A stretch of DNA of 64,000 nucleotides from Streptomyces sp. MP131-18 (GCF_001984575.1 NZ_LZNS01000001.1:5741682-5805681); one strand, 5' to 3'. Shown: positions 34,890 to 43,969, counted from the first letter of the stretch. Numbers and translations are program-made. Notes: generated from the letters alone by a model not told the origin.

Positions 34890-37193
34890 TCACGCCGGAT
34901 GCACCGGATGCGCCGGATGCACCGTGACGGGGCAGCGCAGGCGCCGGTCGAGGCCGACGCGGCGTTCGGGTCCGGTGAGGGTCACCGGCACCGTGTGCCG
35001 GACGTCGTCGCTGGACGCGGCGAGCCGCAGTTCGAGCGCGCCCGGCTCGACGATCCGTTCTCCGGGGGCGAGCGTGTAGGCGGTCAGGTCGGCGTGGAAG
35101 CCGAGGCGGACCTCGGCGGAACGGCCGGGCTCCAGCGTGACGCGCGCGTAGCCGATGAGCCGGTTCACCGGGCGGGCGACGCGGGCGACCGGGTCGTGCA
35201 GGTAGAGCTGCACCACCTCCGTTCCGGCCAGGGCGCCGGTGTTGGTCACGGTCAGCCGCACGGTGGTCCCGCCGTCGGTGCCCAGCTCGGTGGCGTCGGC
35301 CGAGGCGTCCTCCCAGGCGAAGGACGTGTAGGAGAGGCCGTGCCCGAACGGGTACAGCGGGGTGGGGTCGATGTTGCTGGCGTCGCCCCGTCGGCCGAGC
35401 GGCGGCGCCAGGTAGGGGGCGGGCTGCGCGCCGGGGCCGCCGGGCACCCCGACGGGCAGCCGGCCGGAGGGATTGATGCGGCCGGAGAGCACACCCGCGA
35501 GAGCGCCGCTGCCCTCCTCGCCGGGGAAGAACGTCTGGACGCAGGCGGCAAGACGGTCCGCGAAGCGGCCGAGCGCGTAGGGCCGACCGGTCAGCAGCAC
35601 CAGCACCACGGGAACGCCGATGTCCAGCAGCTGGTCGAGCAGCTCGCCCTGGCCGTCGGGGAGTTCGAGGTCGGCGGCGTCGCAGCCCTCGCCCGAGGTG
35701 CCGCGGCCGAACAGGCCGGAGCGGTCGCCCGCCACCATGACGACGACGTCGGCCCCGGCCGCGTCCCGCGGGGTCTTCGCGAGCGTGACGTCCGCGCCGG
35801 GGAACTCGGCGCGCAGCGCGGCGAACGGGCTGGCCAGGTCGACGCCGACCGGCAGCTCCGGATGCCGCACGCCCACGTGCCGGGGGAACGTGTAGCAGCC
35901 GAGCAGCGGCGCGACGTCGTCGGCGAGCGGCCCGGCGACGGCGATGCGGGCGCCCGGCGCGAGCGGCAGGGCGTCGTCGCGGTTGGCGAGCAGGACCACG
36001 GATTCCTCGGCGATGCGCCGGGCGGCGTCCCGCAGGGCGGGCGGGTCGAGGTCGACGGGCGCGTCCGCGGCGAGGGCGGGCGGCTCGGGGGACCAGTCGG
36101 CGTCGAGGAGACCGAGTTCCGCCTTCTGGGTGAGCACGCGCAGCACGGAGCGGTCGACCAGCTCCTCGGCGACCTCGCCGGACTGCACGGCCTTGAGCAG
36201 CGGCGTTCCGTACGCGCGCTGTGCGGGCAGCTCGACATCGATACCGGCGGCGAGCGCGAGAGCAGCGGCTTCGGCGGGGGAGCCGGCGACGCGGTGGGTG
36301 AGTTCGAGGAAGGAGACGGCGAAGTAGTCGGAGACGACGGTGCCGGTGAAGCCCCACTCCTCGCGCAGCAGCTCGGTCAGCAGCCAGGCGTCGCCGCTCG
36401 CGGGCACGCCGTCGAGGTCGTGGTAGGCGCTCATGACGGAACGGGCGCCGCCCTCGCGCAGCGCCATCTCGAACGGGAAGAGGACGACGTCGGCGAGTTC
36501 GCGCGGGCCGATGGAGACCGGCGCGTGGTTGCGGGCGCCGCGGGAGGCGGCGTGGCCGGCGAAGTGCTTGAGGGTGGCGACGACGCCCGCGGTTTCGAGG
36601 CCGCGCACGTAGCCGGTGCCGATGGTCGCCACGAGGTAGGGGTCCTCGCCGATGGTCTCCTCGGTGCGCCCCCAGCGAGGGTCGCGCAGCACGTCGAGGA
36701 CGGGCGCGAGGCCCTGGTGGATGCCGACGGAGCGCATCGACTCGCCGATGAGCCGGGCGGCGTGCTCGACCAGGTCGGGGTCGAAGCTGGCGCCCCAGGC
36801 GAGGGGGGAGGGGAAGATGGCGGCCTGCCAGGCGGCGAAGCCGGTGAGGCATTCCTCGTGGACCAGCGCGGGCACCGAGAACCGGTTCGCGTCCGCGATC
36901 CTGCGCTGGTCCTCCGCCAGGGCCCTGGTCTTCTCGGTGGGGTCCACCGGGGCGGTGCCGAAGGGCCGGGTCAGCTGGCCGAGTCCGTCGGCGAGGAGCG
37001 ACTGGAGGTCGGGCGTGGTCGCGTTGATCTCGGACTGCATGGGGGCGACGTCGGCGTCGTCGCCCTCGCCCGCGTCCGAGCCGGGCCAGATCCCGACCAG
37101 CTGGGCGAGCTTTTCCTCAAGGGTCATCCGGGACAGCAGTTCCGCGGCACGGGTCTCGGCCGGAAGTGTCGTGTCCTGCCAGGGGCTGTGCAT
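34890..37193 (-). CDS. bxlA: GH3 beta-xylosidase/beta-glucosidase, intracellular (BxlA-type)
   Basis: Product is 767 aa, matching BxlA-type enzymes. The N-terminal TIM barrel has LLSRMTLEEKLAQLVG, KHFAGHAAS and the nucleophile-Asp segment TVVSDYFAV, where Tyr replaces the Trp common in glucosidases. The second domain has VVVMVAGDRSG, and the FnIII-like C-terminal domain has VTVTNTGALAGTEVVQLYL. No signal peptide is seen, so it hydrolyses imported oligosaccharides. ATG 37193 has AAGGAG 5 bases upstream. It is the last gene of the bxlEFGA set, 41 bases after bxlG. Xylosidase activity is inferred from context and the neighbouring xylanase. Confidence 0.88.
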   Translation of the reverse strand: MHSPWQDTTLPAETRAAELLSRMTLEEKLAQLVGIWPGSDAGEGDDADVAPMQSEINATTPDLQSLLADGLGQLTRPFGTAPVDPTEKTRALAEDQRRIADANRFSVPALVHEECLTGFAAWQAAIFPSPLAWGASFDPDLVEHAARLIGESMRSVGIHQGLAPVLDVLRDPRWGRTEETIGEDPYLVATIGTGYVRGLETAGVVATLKHFAGHAASRGARNHAPVSIGPRELADVVLFPFEMALREGGARSVMSAYHDLDGVPASGDAWLLTELLREEWGFTGTVVSDYFAVSFLELTHRVAGSPAEAAALALAAGIDVELPAQRAYGTPLLKAVQSGEVAEELVDRSVLRVLTQKAELGLLDADWSPEPPALAADAPVDLDPPALRDAARRIAEESVVLLANRDDALPLAPGARIAVAGPLADDVAPLLGCYTFPRHVGVRHPELPVGVDLASPFAALRAEFPGADVTLAKTPRDAAGADVVVMVAGDRSGLFGRGTSGEGCDAADLELPDGQGELLDQLLDIGVPVVLVLLTGRPYALGRFADRLAACVQTFFPGEEGSGALAGVLSGRINPSGRLPVGVPGGPGAQPAPYLAPPLGRRGDASNIDPTPLYPFGHGLSYTSFAWEDASADATELGTDGGTTVRLTVTNTGALAGTEVVQLYLHDPVARVARPVNRLIGYARVTLEPGRSAEVRLGFHADLTAYTLAPGERIVEPGALELRLAASSDDVRHTVPVTLTGPERRVGLDRRLRCPVTVHPAHPVHPA

Positions 37194-37234
37194 AAGGCTC
37201 CTTGTCTGGGCGGCCGTGGTTCCAGGGACGGGCC

Positions 37235-38134
37235 CTAGCGGCCGCCGACACCCATCAGACCGTTGATCAGCTGACGGCGGGCGAAGAGGTAGGCGGTGAA
37301 GATCGGCACGATGGACAGCACCACGGCGGCGAGCAGCGCCGGGATGTCGACGCGGAACTCGCCGACGTAGTCGTACAGGCCGAGGGTGAGCACCCGCGTC
37401 TCCGGTGACTGGGTGAGGATCAAGGGGAAGAGGAAGCCGTTCCACGCGCCGAGGGCGGAGAAGACGCCGACGGTGGAGATGCCGGCCCGGGAGATGGGCA
37501 CCACGAGCTGGAGCAGGATGCGGGTCTGGCTCGCGCCGTCGAGAGCCATCGACTCGTACAACTCCTCCTCGATGTCGCGCATGGTGCCGACGAGGATCAG
37601 CACGCTCACCGGGAGGGCGAATGCCGCGGTCGGCAGGATGATCGCCAGCAGCGTGTCGTAGAGCTGGAGTTCGGTGATGATCAGGTAGACGGGGATGATC
37701 ACCGCCTGGGAGGGGATCGCGAGACCCAGCAGGAAGATCTGGAAGATCCGCCGGGAGGCGCGCGACCGGGTGCGCACGATGCTGTAGCTGACGGTCACCG
37801 CGAGCACGATGGCGATGGCCGCGCAGGCGGCGGTCACGATCGCCGTGTTGAGCAGGTAGCGCGGGAAGTCGCCTTCGAGGACCGTCCGGTAGGCGTCCAG
37901 CGTGGGTTCCGTCGGGATCGACAGGGGGCCGTTGTCCAGGTACGACTGCCGTGTCTGGAGGGTCGAGGCGACCAGGATGTACAGCGGCACCATGACGATG
38001 ACCAGCCACACCAGGACGCCGACGCCTGCCGGGTAGTTGGCGCGGCGCAGGCGGAGCGCGCGGGCGGCCCGGGGCCGTTCACCGGGGGGCCGCTCCCGGA
38101 CGCCGGCCGGGCGCTTGTCGATGGTCTGGGTCAC
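37235..38134 (-). CDS. bxlG: Carbohydrate ABC transporter permease (MalG family, BxlG-type)
   Basis: Product is 299 aa with six membrane helices. The EAA loop, YESMALDGASQTRILLQLVV, is present, with NGFLFPLIL near the C-terminus as in MalG-type permeases. The GTG at 38134 overlaps the bxlF stop (GTGA) and has GGGAGGG close upstream. It forms the inner membrane channel with BxlF for xylo-oligosaccharide import. No ATPase gene is adjacent; Streptomyces sugar importers commonly share the general ATPase MsiK encoded elsewhere. Confidence 0.9.
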   Translation of the reverse strand: MTQTIDKRPAGVRERPPGERPRAARALRLRRANYPAGVGVLVWLVIVMVPLYILVASTLQTRQSYLDNGPLSIPTEPTLDAYRTVLEGDFPRYLLNTAIVTAACAAIAIVLAVTVSYSIVRTRSRASRRIFQIFLLGLAIPSQAVIIPVYLIITELQLYDTLLAIILPTAAFALPVSVLILVGTMRDIEEELYESMALDGASQTRILLQLVVPISRAGISTVGVFSALGAWNGFLFPLILTQSPETRVLTLGLYDYVGEFRVDIPALLAAVVLSIVPIFTAYLFARRQLINGLMGVGGR

Positions 38135-39036
38135 AGTCCCTCCCGGGTGCTGCGCATCTTCGTGAACCCGGTCAGCCGCACCAGCAGCAGGGAGGCCGCG
38201 GTGGCGACGACGACGAGGGCGGTCGCGACCGCGCTGGCGTACCCGAGGTCGAACGCCTTGAACCCGGTGTCGTACATGAGATACGGAACGATCGCGGTGG
38301 CGTCGCCAGGGCCGCCGCGGGTGAGGATGAGCACGGTGTCGAAGTAGGTGAGCGCTCCGACCACCATCAGCACGGTGGAGGTGACGATGGTGTTGCGCAG
38401 CTGCGGCAGCGTGATGTGGAAGAACTGCCGCACGGTGCCGGCGCCGTCGATGGCGGCGGCGTCGTAGAACGAGCGCGGGATCTGCCGGGCGCCGCCCTGG
38501 TAGATCAGCATGTGGAACGGGACGAACTGCCAGCCGGTGACGAACAGCACGGCCGCGAAGGCGCCGCGTTCCGAGCCGAGCAGGTCGGCGCTCTCCAGGT
38601 TGAGGAAGTTCGCGATGTCCGGGGCGAGTCCGAAGTTCGGGTCGAAGATCGTGCGCCACAGCAGGGCGAGCGCGACGGAGGACGCGAGCAGCGGCACGAA
38701 GAAGATCGCGGACAGCACGGCGCGGTTGCGCTGGCGGCCGGCCGCCCAGACGCCGAGGAGCAGGACGATGGGCGTCTGCGTCAGCCAGGTCAGGGCGGTC
38801 AGGAGCAGGCTCAGCCAGACGGCGTTGCGCATGCCGTCGTCGTTCCAGAGCCGCGACCAGTTGTCCATGCCGGACCAGACGGGGTCGCTCAGGCCGTTCC
38901 AGTCGGTGAACGACAGGTAGCCGACGATCGCCATGGGGGCACCGGCGAAGAACAGGAAGAAGAGGGCGCCCGGAATCGCCCAGGCGATGCCTGGGCGACC
39001 GGTGCGCGGTGCGCTGGGGTTCTTTTCGAGCTTCAC
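38131..39036 (-). CDS. bxlF: Sugar ABC transporter permease (MalF family, BxlF-type)
   Basis: Product is 301 aa with six membrane helices. It has the first-helix AIPGALFFLFFAGAPMAIVG and the EAA loop AAAIDGAGTVRQFFHITLP typical of sugar permeases. The GTG at 39036 lies 7 bases after the bxlE stop, so the genes are cotranscribed. It pairs with BxlG. Substrate specificity is set by the binding protein BxlE. Confidence 0.9.
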   Translation of the reverse strand: MKLEKNPSAPRTGRPGIAWAIPGALFFLFFAGAPMAIVGYLSFTDWNGLSDPVWSGMDNWSRLWNDDGMRNAVWLSLLLTALTWLTQTPIVLLLGVWAAGRQRNRAVLSAIFFVPLLASSVALALLWRTIFDPNFGLAPDIANFLNLESADLLGSERGAFAAVLFVTGWQFVPFHMLIYQGGARQIPRSFYDAAAIDGAGTVRQFFHITLPQLRNTIVTSTVLMVVGALTYFDTVLILTRGGPGDATAIVPYLMYDTGFKAFDLGYASAVATALVVVATAASLLLVRLTGFTKMRSTREGL

Positions 39037-39043
39037 GGGGTCC

Positions 39044-40357
39044 CTACAGGGCCTGTGCGGCTTCGATGAAGTCCTGCGGGCTGAGCTGACCGCTGAACAG
39101 CTGCTCGATGTTGTCGATGAGCGGCGCGGCCTGCGTGGCGGGCAGCGCCTGGTCCCAGGACAGGGTGAAGGAGGAGGCCTCGGAGATCATGTCCCACTGG
39201 AACTGCGCGTATTCGGGAACGGGGCTGGAGGCGATCAGGCTCTCGGCGTTGGTGGTGGCCGGGATGTCGCCGTTGTCGATCAGCGCCTGCGCGTACTCCT
39301 CGGTGGCGTGCACCTTGAGGAACTCGATGGCGGCGTCGAGGCGTTCACCCTCGACCTGCGAGTTGACGGACCAGTAGTTGGTCGGGTTGCCCACGACGGC
39401 GGAGGGGTCGCCGGCGCCGCCCTCGATGACGGGGAACGTGGCCCAGGCCAGCTCGTTCTCGGCGAACTCCGGCTGGTTGGTCAGCTGGTTGGAGAACTCC
39501 CAGTTGCCCATCAGGTGCATGGCGGCCTCGCCCTGGGCGAAGAAGGTGGAGGCGCCGTCGGTGGTGTAGCTGACGGAGCGGAAGTCGTTGCCGAAGGCCC
39601 CGGCGTCGACCAGCTCGACGGCGGTCTCGATCGCTTCGAGGGCGGCCGGCTCGCCCCAGGCGGCGGAGTCGCCGTTGCGGATGCGTTCGAAGATCTCGTG
39701 CCCGCCCTGGCGGTCGAGCAGGTACTCGATCCACATCAGCTCGGTCCAGGCGTCGGCCCCGGCCAGCGCGGCGGGCGTGATGTCCTGATCCCGGAAGGTC
39801 TCGACGAGCGAGAAGAGGTCGTCGAGGGTTTCCGGGGGCTGGACGCCCGCCTCGTCGAAGATCCGCTGGTTGTAGAAAAGGGTAACGGTCTGCACGCCGC
39901 GCATGGGTATGCCGTAGTAGCGGCCGTCCACCGTTCCGGCGTCGAGGATGGTGGGCAGGAAGGCGCCCTGGAACTCCTCGTCCTCGGCGAGGGTGTCGGT
40001 GAGGTCGACGAGCATGTCCTCGGCGACGAAGTCGCTGATGCTGCCGCCGCCCCAGTTGAAGAAGATGTCCGGGGCGTTGGAGCTGCCCATGGCCGTTCGC
40101 ATGCGGTCCTGGTAATTCTCGCCGGGGACCTGGGTGAGGTTGATGTCGATGTCGGAGGTCTCGTTGAACTGCTCGATGAACTCCTCCTGAATCGTGGACG
40201 ATCCGTCCTGGTAGGTCCAGACCTCGAGGGTGTCGCCGCCGCCGCCCCCGGGGCCTTCGCTGCCGCAGGCCGCGAGGATGGGCGCGGTCAGCGCGAAGGC
40301 TGCCGCCACCGCGAGGGTTCTGGTCCGCCGGGGTCGCCACGGGTTGGGGCTTCGCAT
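39044..40357 (-). CDS. bxlE: Extracellular sugar-binding lipoprotein (xylo-oligosaccharide type, BxlE)
   Basis: Product is 437 aa. A twin-basic n-region (RPRRTR) precedes a hydrophobic stretch and the lipobox LAAC with Cys31. The mature part is a family 1 solute-binding protein (EVWTYQDGSS, VDGRYYGIPMRG, WTELMWIEYLLDRQGG, MHLMGNWEFSNQL). It captures oligosaccharides outside the membrane and delivers them to BxlF-BxlG. ATG 40357 follows GGAAGGTGAG. The shared TTTTCG-N6-TTCCGGAA motif overlaps this ribosome region, consistent with direct repression by the adjacent LacI regulator. Confidence 0.9.
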   Translation of the reverse strand: MRSPNPWRPRRTRTLAVAAAFALTAPILAACGSEGPGGGGGDTLEVWTYQDGSSTIQEEFIEQFNETSDIDINLTQVPGENYQDRMRTAMGSSNAPDIFFNWGGGSISDFVAEDMLVDLTDTLAEDEEFQGAFLPTILDAGTVDGRYYGIPMRGVQTVTLFYNQRIFDEAGVQPPETLDDLFSLVETFRDQDITPAALAGADAWTELMWIEYLLDRQGGHEIFERIRNGDSAAWGEPAALEAIETAVELVDAGAFGNDFRSVSYTTDGASTFFAQGEAAMHLMGNWEFSNQLTNQPEFAENELAWATFPVIEGGAGDPSAVVGNPTNYWSVNSQVEGERLDAAIEFLKVHATEEYAQALIDNGDIPATTNAESLIASSPVPEYAQFQWDMISEASSFTLSWDQALPATQAAPLIDNIEQLFSGQLSPQDFIEAAQAL

Positions 40358-40365
40358 CGCTCACC

Positions 40366-40385
40366 TTCCGGAAACTCGCCGAAAA
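40366..40385 (-). promoter_or_regulatory. Putative BxlR operator upstream of bxlE
   Basis: On the minus strand the element reads TTTTCG, six bases, then TTCCGGAA. It ends 8 bases upstream of the bxlE ATG. The same arrangement occurs at 41528-41547 between the regulator and the xylanase gene. Confidence 0.6.
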
Positions 40386-40471
40386 TTATCGGGCAGGTGC
40401 CGAAGGAAGTTACGGCCCCGTGGGGGCCGCGTCAACGGGGCGGACGGCAACAAGTCGGTTAAGGAGCCCGA

Positions 40472-41491
40472 TCAAGCCGCGGCCGGCGGCGGCGCCGTCG
40501 ACGCGCGGACCACCAACTCGGTGGCCAACTCCACGCGGGGCGAGTCGATTTCCTCCCCGCGCGCCTGGCGGAGCACGGTGCGCGCGGCCACCTTGCCCAT
40601 CTCCGCGAGCGGCTGGCGCACCGTGGTGAGCGGCGGAGCCGACCACCGCATTTCCGGAAGATCGTCGAAGCCGACGATGCTCACGTCCTGCGGGACCCGC
40701 AGTCCGCGCTGCCGCAGCGCCTCGACCGCGCCCATCGCCATCTGGTCGCTGGCGGCGAAGACCGCCGTCGGCGGCTCGGCCAGATCCATCAGCCGCCGGC
40801 AGCCGGTGAACCCGGCCTCGTGGTAGAAGTCGCCCGGCACGGTCAGCTCCTCGTCCGGCGCCACCCCCGCCGACTCCAGCGCCGCCCGGTAGCCGTCGAG
40901 CCGCGCCCGGCTGCACAGCAGCCGCGGCGGGCCGGCGATGAAACCGATGCGGCGGTGGCCGAGCTGGAGCAGGTGCTCGGTGGCGGCCAGGCCGCCCGCC
41001 CAGTTGGTCGCGCCCACCGTCGGCGCGGCGAGCGCCGGCGCGCCGGCCGGGTCGACCACGACGATCGGCACGCCGAGCCGGTGCAACTCCTTGTGCAGGA
41101 CCGGTTCGAGCGCCGAGGTCACCAGGATCACCCCGTCCGAGGCGCGTGCCCGCAGATTGGTCATCCACTGCCGGGCGGCGCCGGCGCGGTCGTGAATGGC
41201 CGAAACCACGGTGCCGATGCCGGAGGCGTGCGCGACCTCCTCCACGCCGCGGATGATCTCCACGGCCCACGGGCTGTCCAGATCGTTGAAGACGAGGTCC
41301 AGCAGCGCCGCCCGGTCGCCGGGCGCGTGGGTCCGGCGCCGGTAGCCGTACTGCCGCAGCAGCTCCTCGACCTTCGCGCGGGTCTCGGGAGCCACGTCGG
41401 AGCGCCCGTTGACCACCCGGGAGACGGTGGGCACGGAGACGCCGGCCTCCCTGGCGATGGCCGTGATCGTGACTTTACGTTCCCCAGTCAT
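40472..41491 (-). CDS. bxlR: LacI family transcriptional regulator (BxlR-type)
   Basis: Product is 339 aa. The HTH is TITAIAREAGVSVPTVSRVV with the hinge NGRSDVAPETRAKVEELL. The effector domain resembles periplasmic sugar-binding folds (GVILVTSALEPVL, AVFAASDQMAMGAVEALR, DVSIVGFDD). ATG 41491 is preferred because AGAGG lies 5 bases upstream; a GTG at 41497 does not have one. It sits between bxlE (same strand, 114-base gap) and the divergent xylanase, the usual place for the repressor of a xylo-oligosaccharide operon. Confidence 0.9.
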   Translation of the reverse strand: MTGERKVTITAIAREAGVSVPTVSRVVNGRSDVAPETRAKVEELLRQYGYRRRTHAPGDRAALLDLVFNDLDSPWAVEIIRGVEEVAHASGIGTVVSAIHDRAGAARQWMTNLRARASDGVILVTSALEPVLHKELHRLGVPIVVVDPAGAPALAAPTVGATNWAGGLAATEHLLQLGHRRIGFIAGPPRLLCSRARLDGYRAALESAGVAPDEELTVPGDFYHEAGFTGCRRLMDLAEPPTAVFAASDQMAMGAVEALRQRGLRVPQDVSIVGFDDLPEMRWSAPPLTTVRQPLAEMGKVAARTVLRQARGEEIDSPRVELATELVVRASTAPPPAAA

Positions 41492-41510
41492 GGGCACCTC
41501 TTCTGTCGTG

Positions 41511-41525
41511 TTCCGGATGCCGGAA
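41511..41525. promoter_or_regulatory. TTCCGG-N3-CCGGAA inverted repeat at the bxlR promoter
   Basis: TTCCGGATGCCGGAA is a perfect inverted repeat apart from its 3-base centre, 19-34 bases upstream of the bxlR start. It shares the TTCCGG half-site with the shared element downstream and may serve autoregulation. Confidence 0.5.
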
Positions 41526-41527
41526 GT

Positions 41528-41547
41528 TTTTCGACATTATTCCGGAA
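41528..41547 (+). promoter_or_regulatory. Putative BxlR operator upstream of the xylanase gene
   Basis: TTTTCG at 41528-41533 and TTCCGGAA at 41540-41547 reproduce, with the same 6-base spacing, the element in front of bxlE. It lies 77 bases upstream of the xylanase ATG and 36 bases from the bxlR start. Confidence 0.6.
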
Positions 41548-41624
41548 CTCTTGACGCGTCCCAGGGTGCCCCTTAGAAACGGACCCGTCAGCCTGCGGGG
41601 GCGTGACAACGAGAGGGGTACTCC

Positions 41625-43025
41625 ATGCTATCCCTGGTGCGCAGAGCCGCGGTCGTCTTCGCTGCCGGTGCTTTGCTCTCCGGTGCCGCGATGCACGGCA
41701 GCGCACAAGCCCAGGACCCATCCATCCAAGCCGAAACGCTGCGTGAAGCGGCTGAAGCCCAGGGGAAGTTCATCGGATCGGCCATCGCCGACCACCGGCT
41801 GAGCGACGCCACGTACAACGGCATCGCCAGCACCGAGTTCAACAGCGTCACGGCAGAGAACGTCATGAAGTGGGAGTCGATCCAGCCCTCCCGCGGCTCG
41901 TTCAACTTCGCCGCGGGCGACCGGCTGGTGGACTTCGCACAGGCGAACGACCAGCAGGTCTGGGGCCACACCCTCGTCTGGCACAGCCAGCTCCCGGACT
42001 GGGTGGAAAACGGCGGCTTCGACGCGGCCGAGCTGACCGAGATCACGGACGAGCACATCACCACCGTGATGGACCACTACGAGGGCGACATCGCCTACTG
42101 GGACGTGGTCAACGAGGCATTCAACGAGGACGGGACCTTCCGCCAGTCGGTCTTCCAGCAGACCATCGGCGAGGAGTACATCGCCAACGCGTTCCGCACG
42201 GCGGACGCCGCCGACCCGAACGCCAAGCTCTGCATCAACGACTACAACATCGAGGGTGCCAACGCCAAGAGCAACGGCATGTACGACCTCGTGCAGGGCC
42301 TGCTCGCCGACGGCGTGCCGATCGACTGCGTGGGCTTCCAGTCCCACCTGATCCTCGACTCGATCCCCGGCGACATCCAGTCCAACCTCCAGCGCTTCGC
42401 CGACCTCGGCCTTGAGGTGATCGTCACCGAACTCGACATCCGGATCACCATGCCCGCCGACAGCGCCGAACTGGACCGCCAGGCCGACCAGTTCGAAGGC
42501 GTGGTCAGCGCCTGCCTCGCCGTGGACGGCTGCGCGGGCGTGACCGTGTGGGGCTTCGGCGACGCCGACTCCTGGGTACCCGACGTCTTCGAGGGCCAGG
42601 GCGCGGCGTGCCTCTACGACGAGAGCTACCAGCCGAAACCGGCCTACGACGGGGTGCTCGCCGGCCTCGGCGGCACGCCGGGCGGCGGCCCGGGCCCCGG
42701 CCCCGACCCGGTCGAGGGCTGCCTGGCCACCTACCAGGTCACCAGCCGGTGGAACGCCGGCTCCGTGGTCCAGGTCGGCGTCACCGTGGAGGAGGCGGTC
42801 AGCGGCTGGTCGGTCTCCTTCAGCCTGCCGGCCGGCGAATCCGTCACCAGCCACTGGAACACCCAGCTCACGCAGGCCGGAACCACCGTGACGGCACGCA
42901 ACGCGCCGTACAACGGCAGCATCCCGGCGGGCGGCACGCTGAGCTTCGGCTTCCAGACCAACAGCGGCGCCGTCTACAGCGCCCCCGTGGTCAGCCTCAA
43001 CGGGGCCGTCTGCGACGCGGCCTGA
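41625..43025 (+). CDS. Secreted GH10 endo-1,4-beta-xylanase with C-terminal CBM2
   Basis: Product is 466 aa. A signal peptide ends at SAQAQ about residue 30. The GH10 barrel (residues 33-350) has WGHTLVWHSQLPDW, the acid/base Glu164 in WDVVNEA and the nucleophile Glu269 in VTELDI. A Gly/Pro linker at 349-363 leads to a family 2 carbohydrate-binding module at about 366-463 with the expected end cysteines and conserved Trp residues (SRWNAG, SGWSV, SHWNTQ). It cuts xylan outside the cell, and the products are taken up by BxlEFG and trimmed by BxlA. It is divergent from bxlR. Confidence 0.94.
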   Translation: MLSLVRRAAVVFAAGALLSGAAMHGSAQAQDPSIQAETLREAAEAQGKFIGSAIADHRLSDATYNGIASTEFNSVTAENVMKWESIQPSRGSFNFAAGDRLVDFAQANDQQVWGHTLVWHSQLPDWVENGGFDAAELTEITDEHITTVMDHYEGDIAYWDVVNEAFNEDGTFRQSVFQQTIGEEYIANAFRTADAADPNAKLCINDYNIEGANAKSNGMYDLVQGLLADGVPIDCVGFQSHLILDSIPGDIQSNLQRFADLGLEVIVTELDIRITMPADSAELDRQADQFEGVVSACLAVDGCAGVTVWGFGDADSWVPDVFEGQGAACLYDESYQPKPAYDGVLAGLGGTPGGGPGPGPDPVEGCLATYQVTSRWNAGSVVQVGVTVEEAVSGWSVSFSLPAGESVTSHWNTQLTQAGTTVTARNAPYNGSIPAGGTLSFGFQTNSGAVYSAPVVSLNGAVCDAA

Positions 43026-43059
43026 CCGCCCGGCTCCCGCCTCCCCGTACAACCCGCCC

Positions 43060-43091
43060 GTCCGGCGGCGGCCCCCGCGCCGCCGCCGGAC
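43060..43091. terminator. Perfect 13-bp stem terminator between xylanase and TetR genes
   Basis: GTCCGGCGGCGGC at 43060-43072 pairs perfectly with 43079-43091 around a 6-base loop. It lies between two convergent stop codons and should act in both directions. Confidence 0.75.
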
Positions 43092-43101
43092 GGCGGCATG
43101 C

Positions 43102-43803
43102 TCAGGGCAGCCCTATCCCTGCGGCCATCCGGCGCACGGTGTACGCGAAGAACTCCGCGCGCGACTCCTCGATCACGTGCGTGTACTGGCCGAACACCTC
43201 GAACGCGACCAGGCCCGTCAGCTGCGCCCAGGCCGCGGTGACGGCCGCCATCGACGGGGCCGGCAGGCCCGGCGCGTGCTCGGCGGCCAGTGCCGCCGCC
43301 TCGGCGAGCACCGCGGGCGGCGGCGGGCCGCCGGGAACGGGCCCGAGGGCGCCCGAGCGGTGCGCGTCGAGCGTCACCGCGATGAGGGCGAACGGCACCC
43401 GTGTCCCGGGGCCGCCCGTCTCCTGGGGCGCCGCGTAGCCGGGCACCGGCGTCCCGTGGATCAGCGCGAACTCGTGCGGATGGTCCAGCGCCCACTCCCG
43501 CACGGACAGGCACACGGCCAGCCACCGCTCCGCGGGCGACTCCGGCGGGTCACCGGAGACCAGCGGGCCCTCGGCCGCCTCGCCCAGCGCGTTGTACGCG
43601 TCGATGATGAGTGCGGTCAGCAGGTCGTCGCGGCTGGGGAAGTAGCGGTAGAGGGCCGAGGAGGCCATGCCGAGATTGCGCGAGACGGCGCGGAGCGACA
43701 GCTGGGCCGCGCCCTCCGCCGCGATTCTGTCGCGGGCCTCCGACTTGATCGCCGCGGTCACCTCGCGCCTGGCCCGCTCCCTGGCTCCTTGGATCGCAGT
43801 CAT
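43102..43803 (-). CDS. TetR family transcriptional regulator
   Basis: Product is 233 aa. The HTH is LSLRAVSRNLGMASSALYRY, with PSRDDLLTALI after it. The C-terminal domain is the WHG/TetR_C class (ALIHGTPVPGYAAP). ATG 43803 lies 40 bases from the first of two matched operators. It is divergent from the F420-type enzyme gene and probably represses it and itself. Confidence 0.88.
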   Translation of the reverse strand: MTAIQGARERARREVTAAIKSEARDRIAAEGAAQLSLRAVSRNLGMASSALYRYFPSRDDLLTALIIDAYNALGEAAEGPLVSGDPPESPAERWLAVCLSVREWALDHPHEFALIHGTPVPGYAAPQETGGPGTRVPFALIAVTLDAHRSGALGPVPGGPPPPAVLAEAAALAAEHAPGLPAPSMAAVTAAWAQLTGLVAFEVFGQYTHVIEESRAEFFAYTVRRMAAGIGLP

Positions 43804-43842
43804 GCCGTCAGTGTGCCACCGGCGGGAGCGCCGTTCAACGAA

Positions 43843-43928
43843 GAGAGCACTGCTCTTGTTTTTGAGCGGCGGGTGGGGCATGCTGGAGCACGTCACGGAG
43901 CTGGTGCTCACAAAGGAGAGCGCTGCTC
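43843..43928. promoter_or_regulatory. Two related TetR-type operators
   Basis: GAGAGCACTGCTC at 43843-43855 and GAGAGCGCTGCTC at 43916-43928 differ by one base and are both nearly palindromic. They lie 73 bases apart in the gap between the divergent TetR and deazaflavin enzyme genes. Confidence 0.65.
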
Positions 43929-43969
43929 ACTCATTCCGGCGCGCCGCGCCGCACCCCCGAGGAGTCCCG

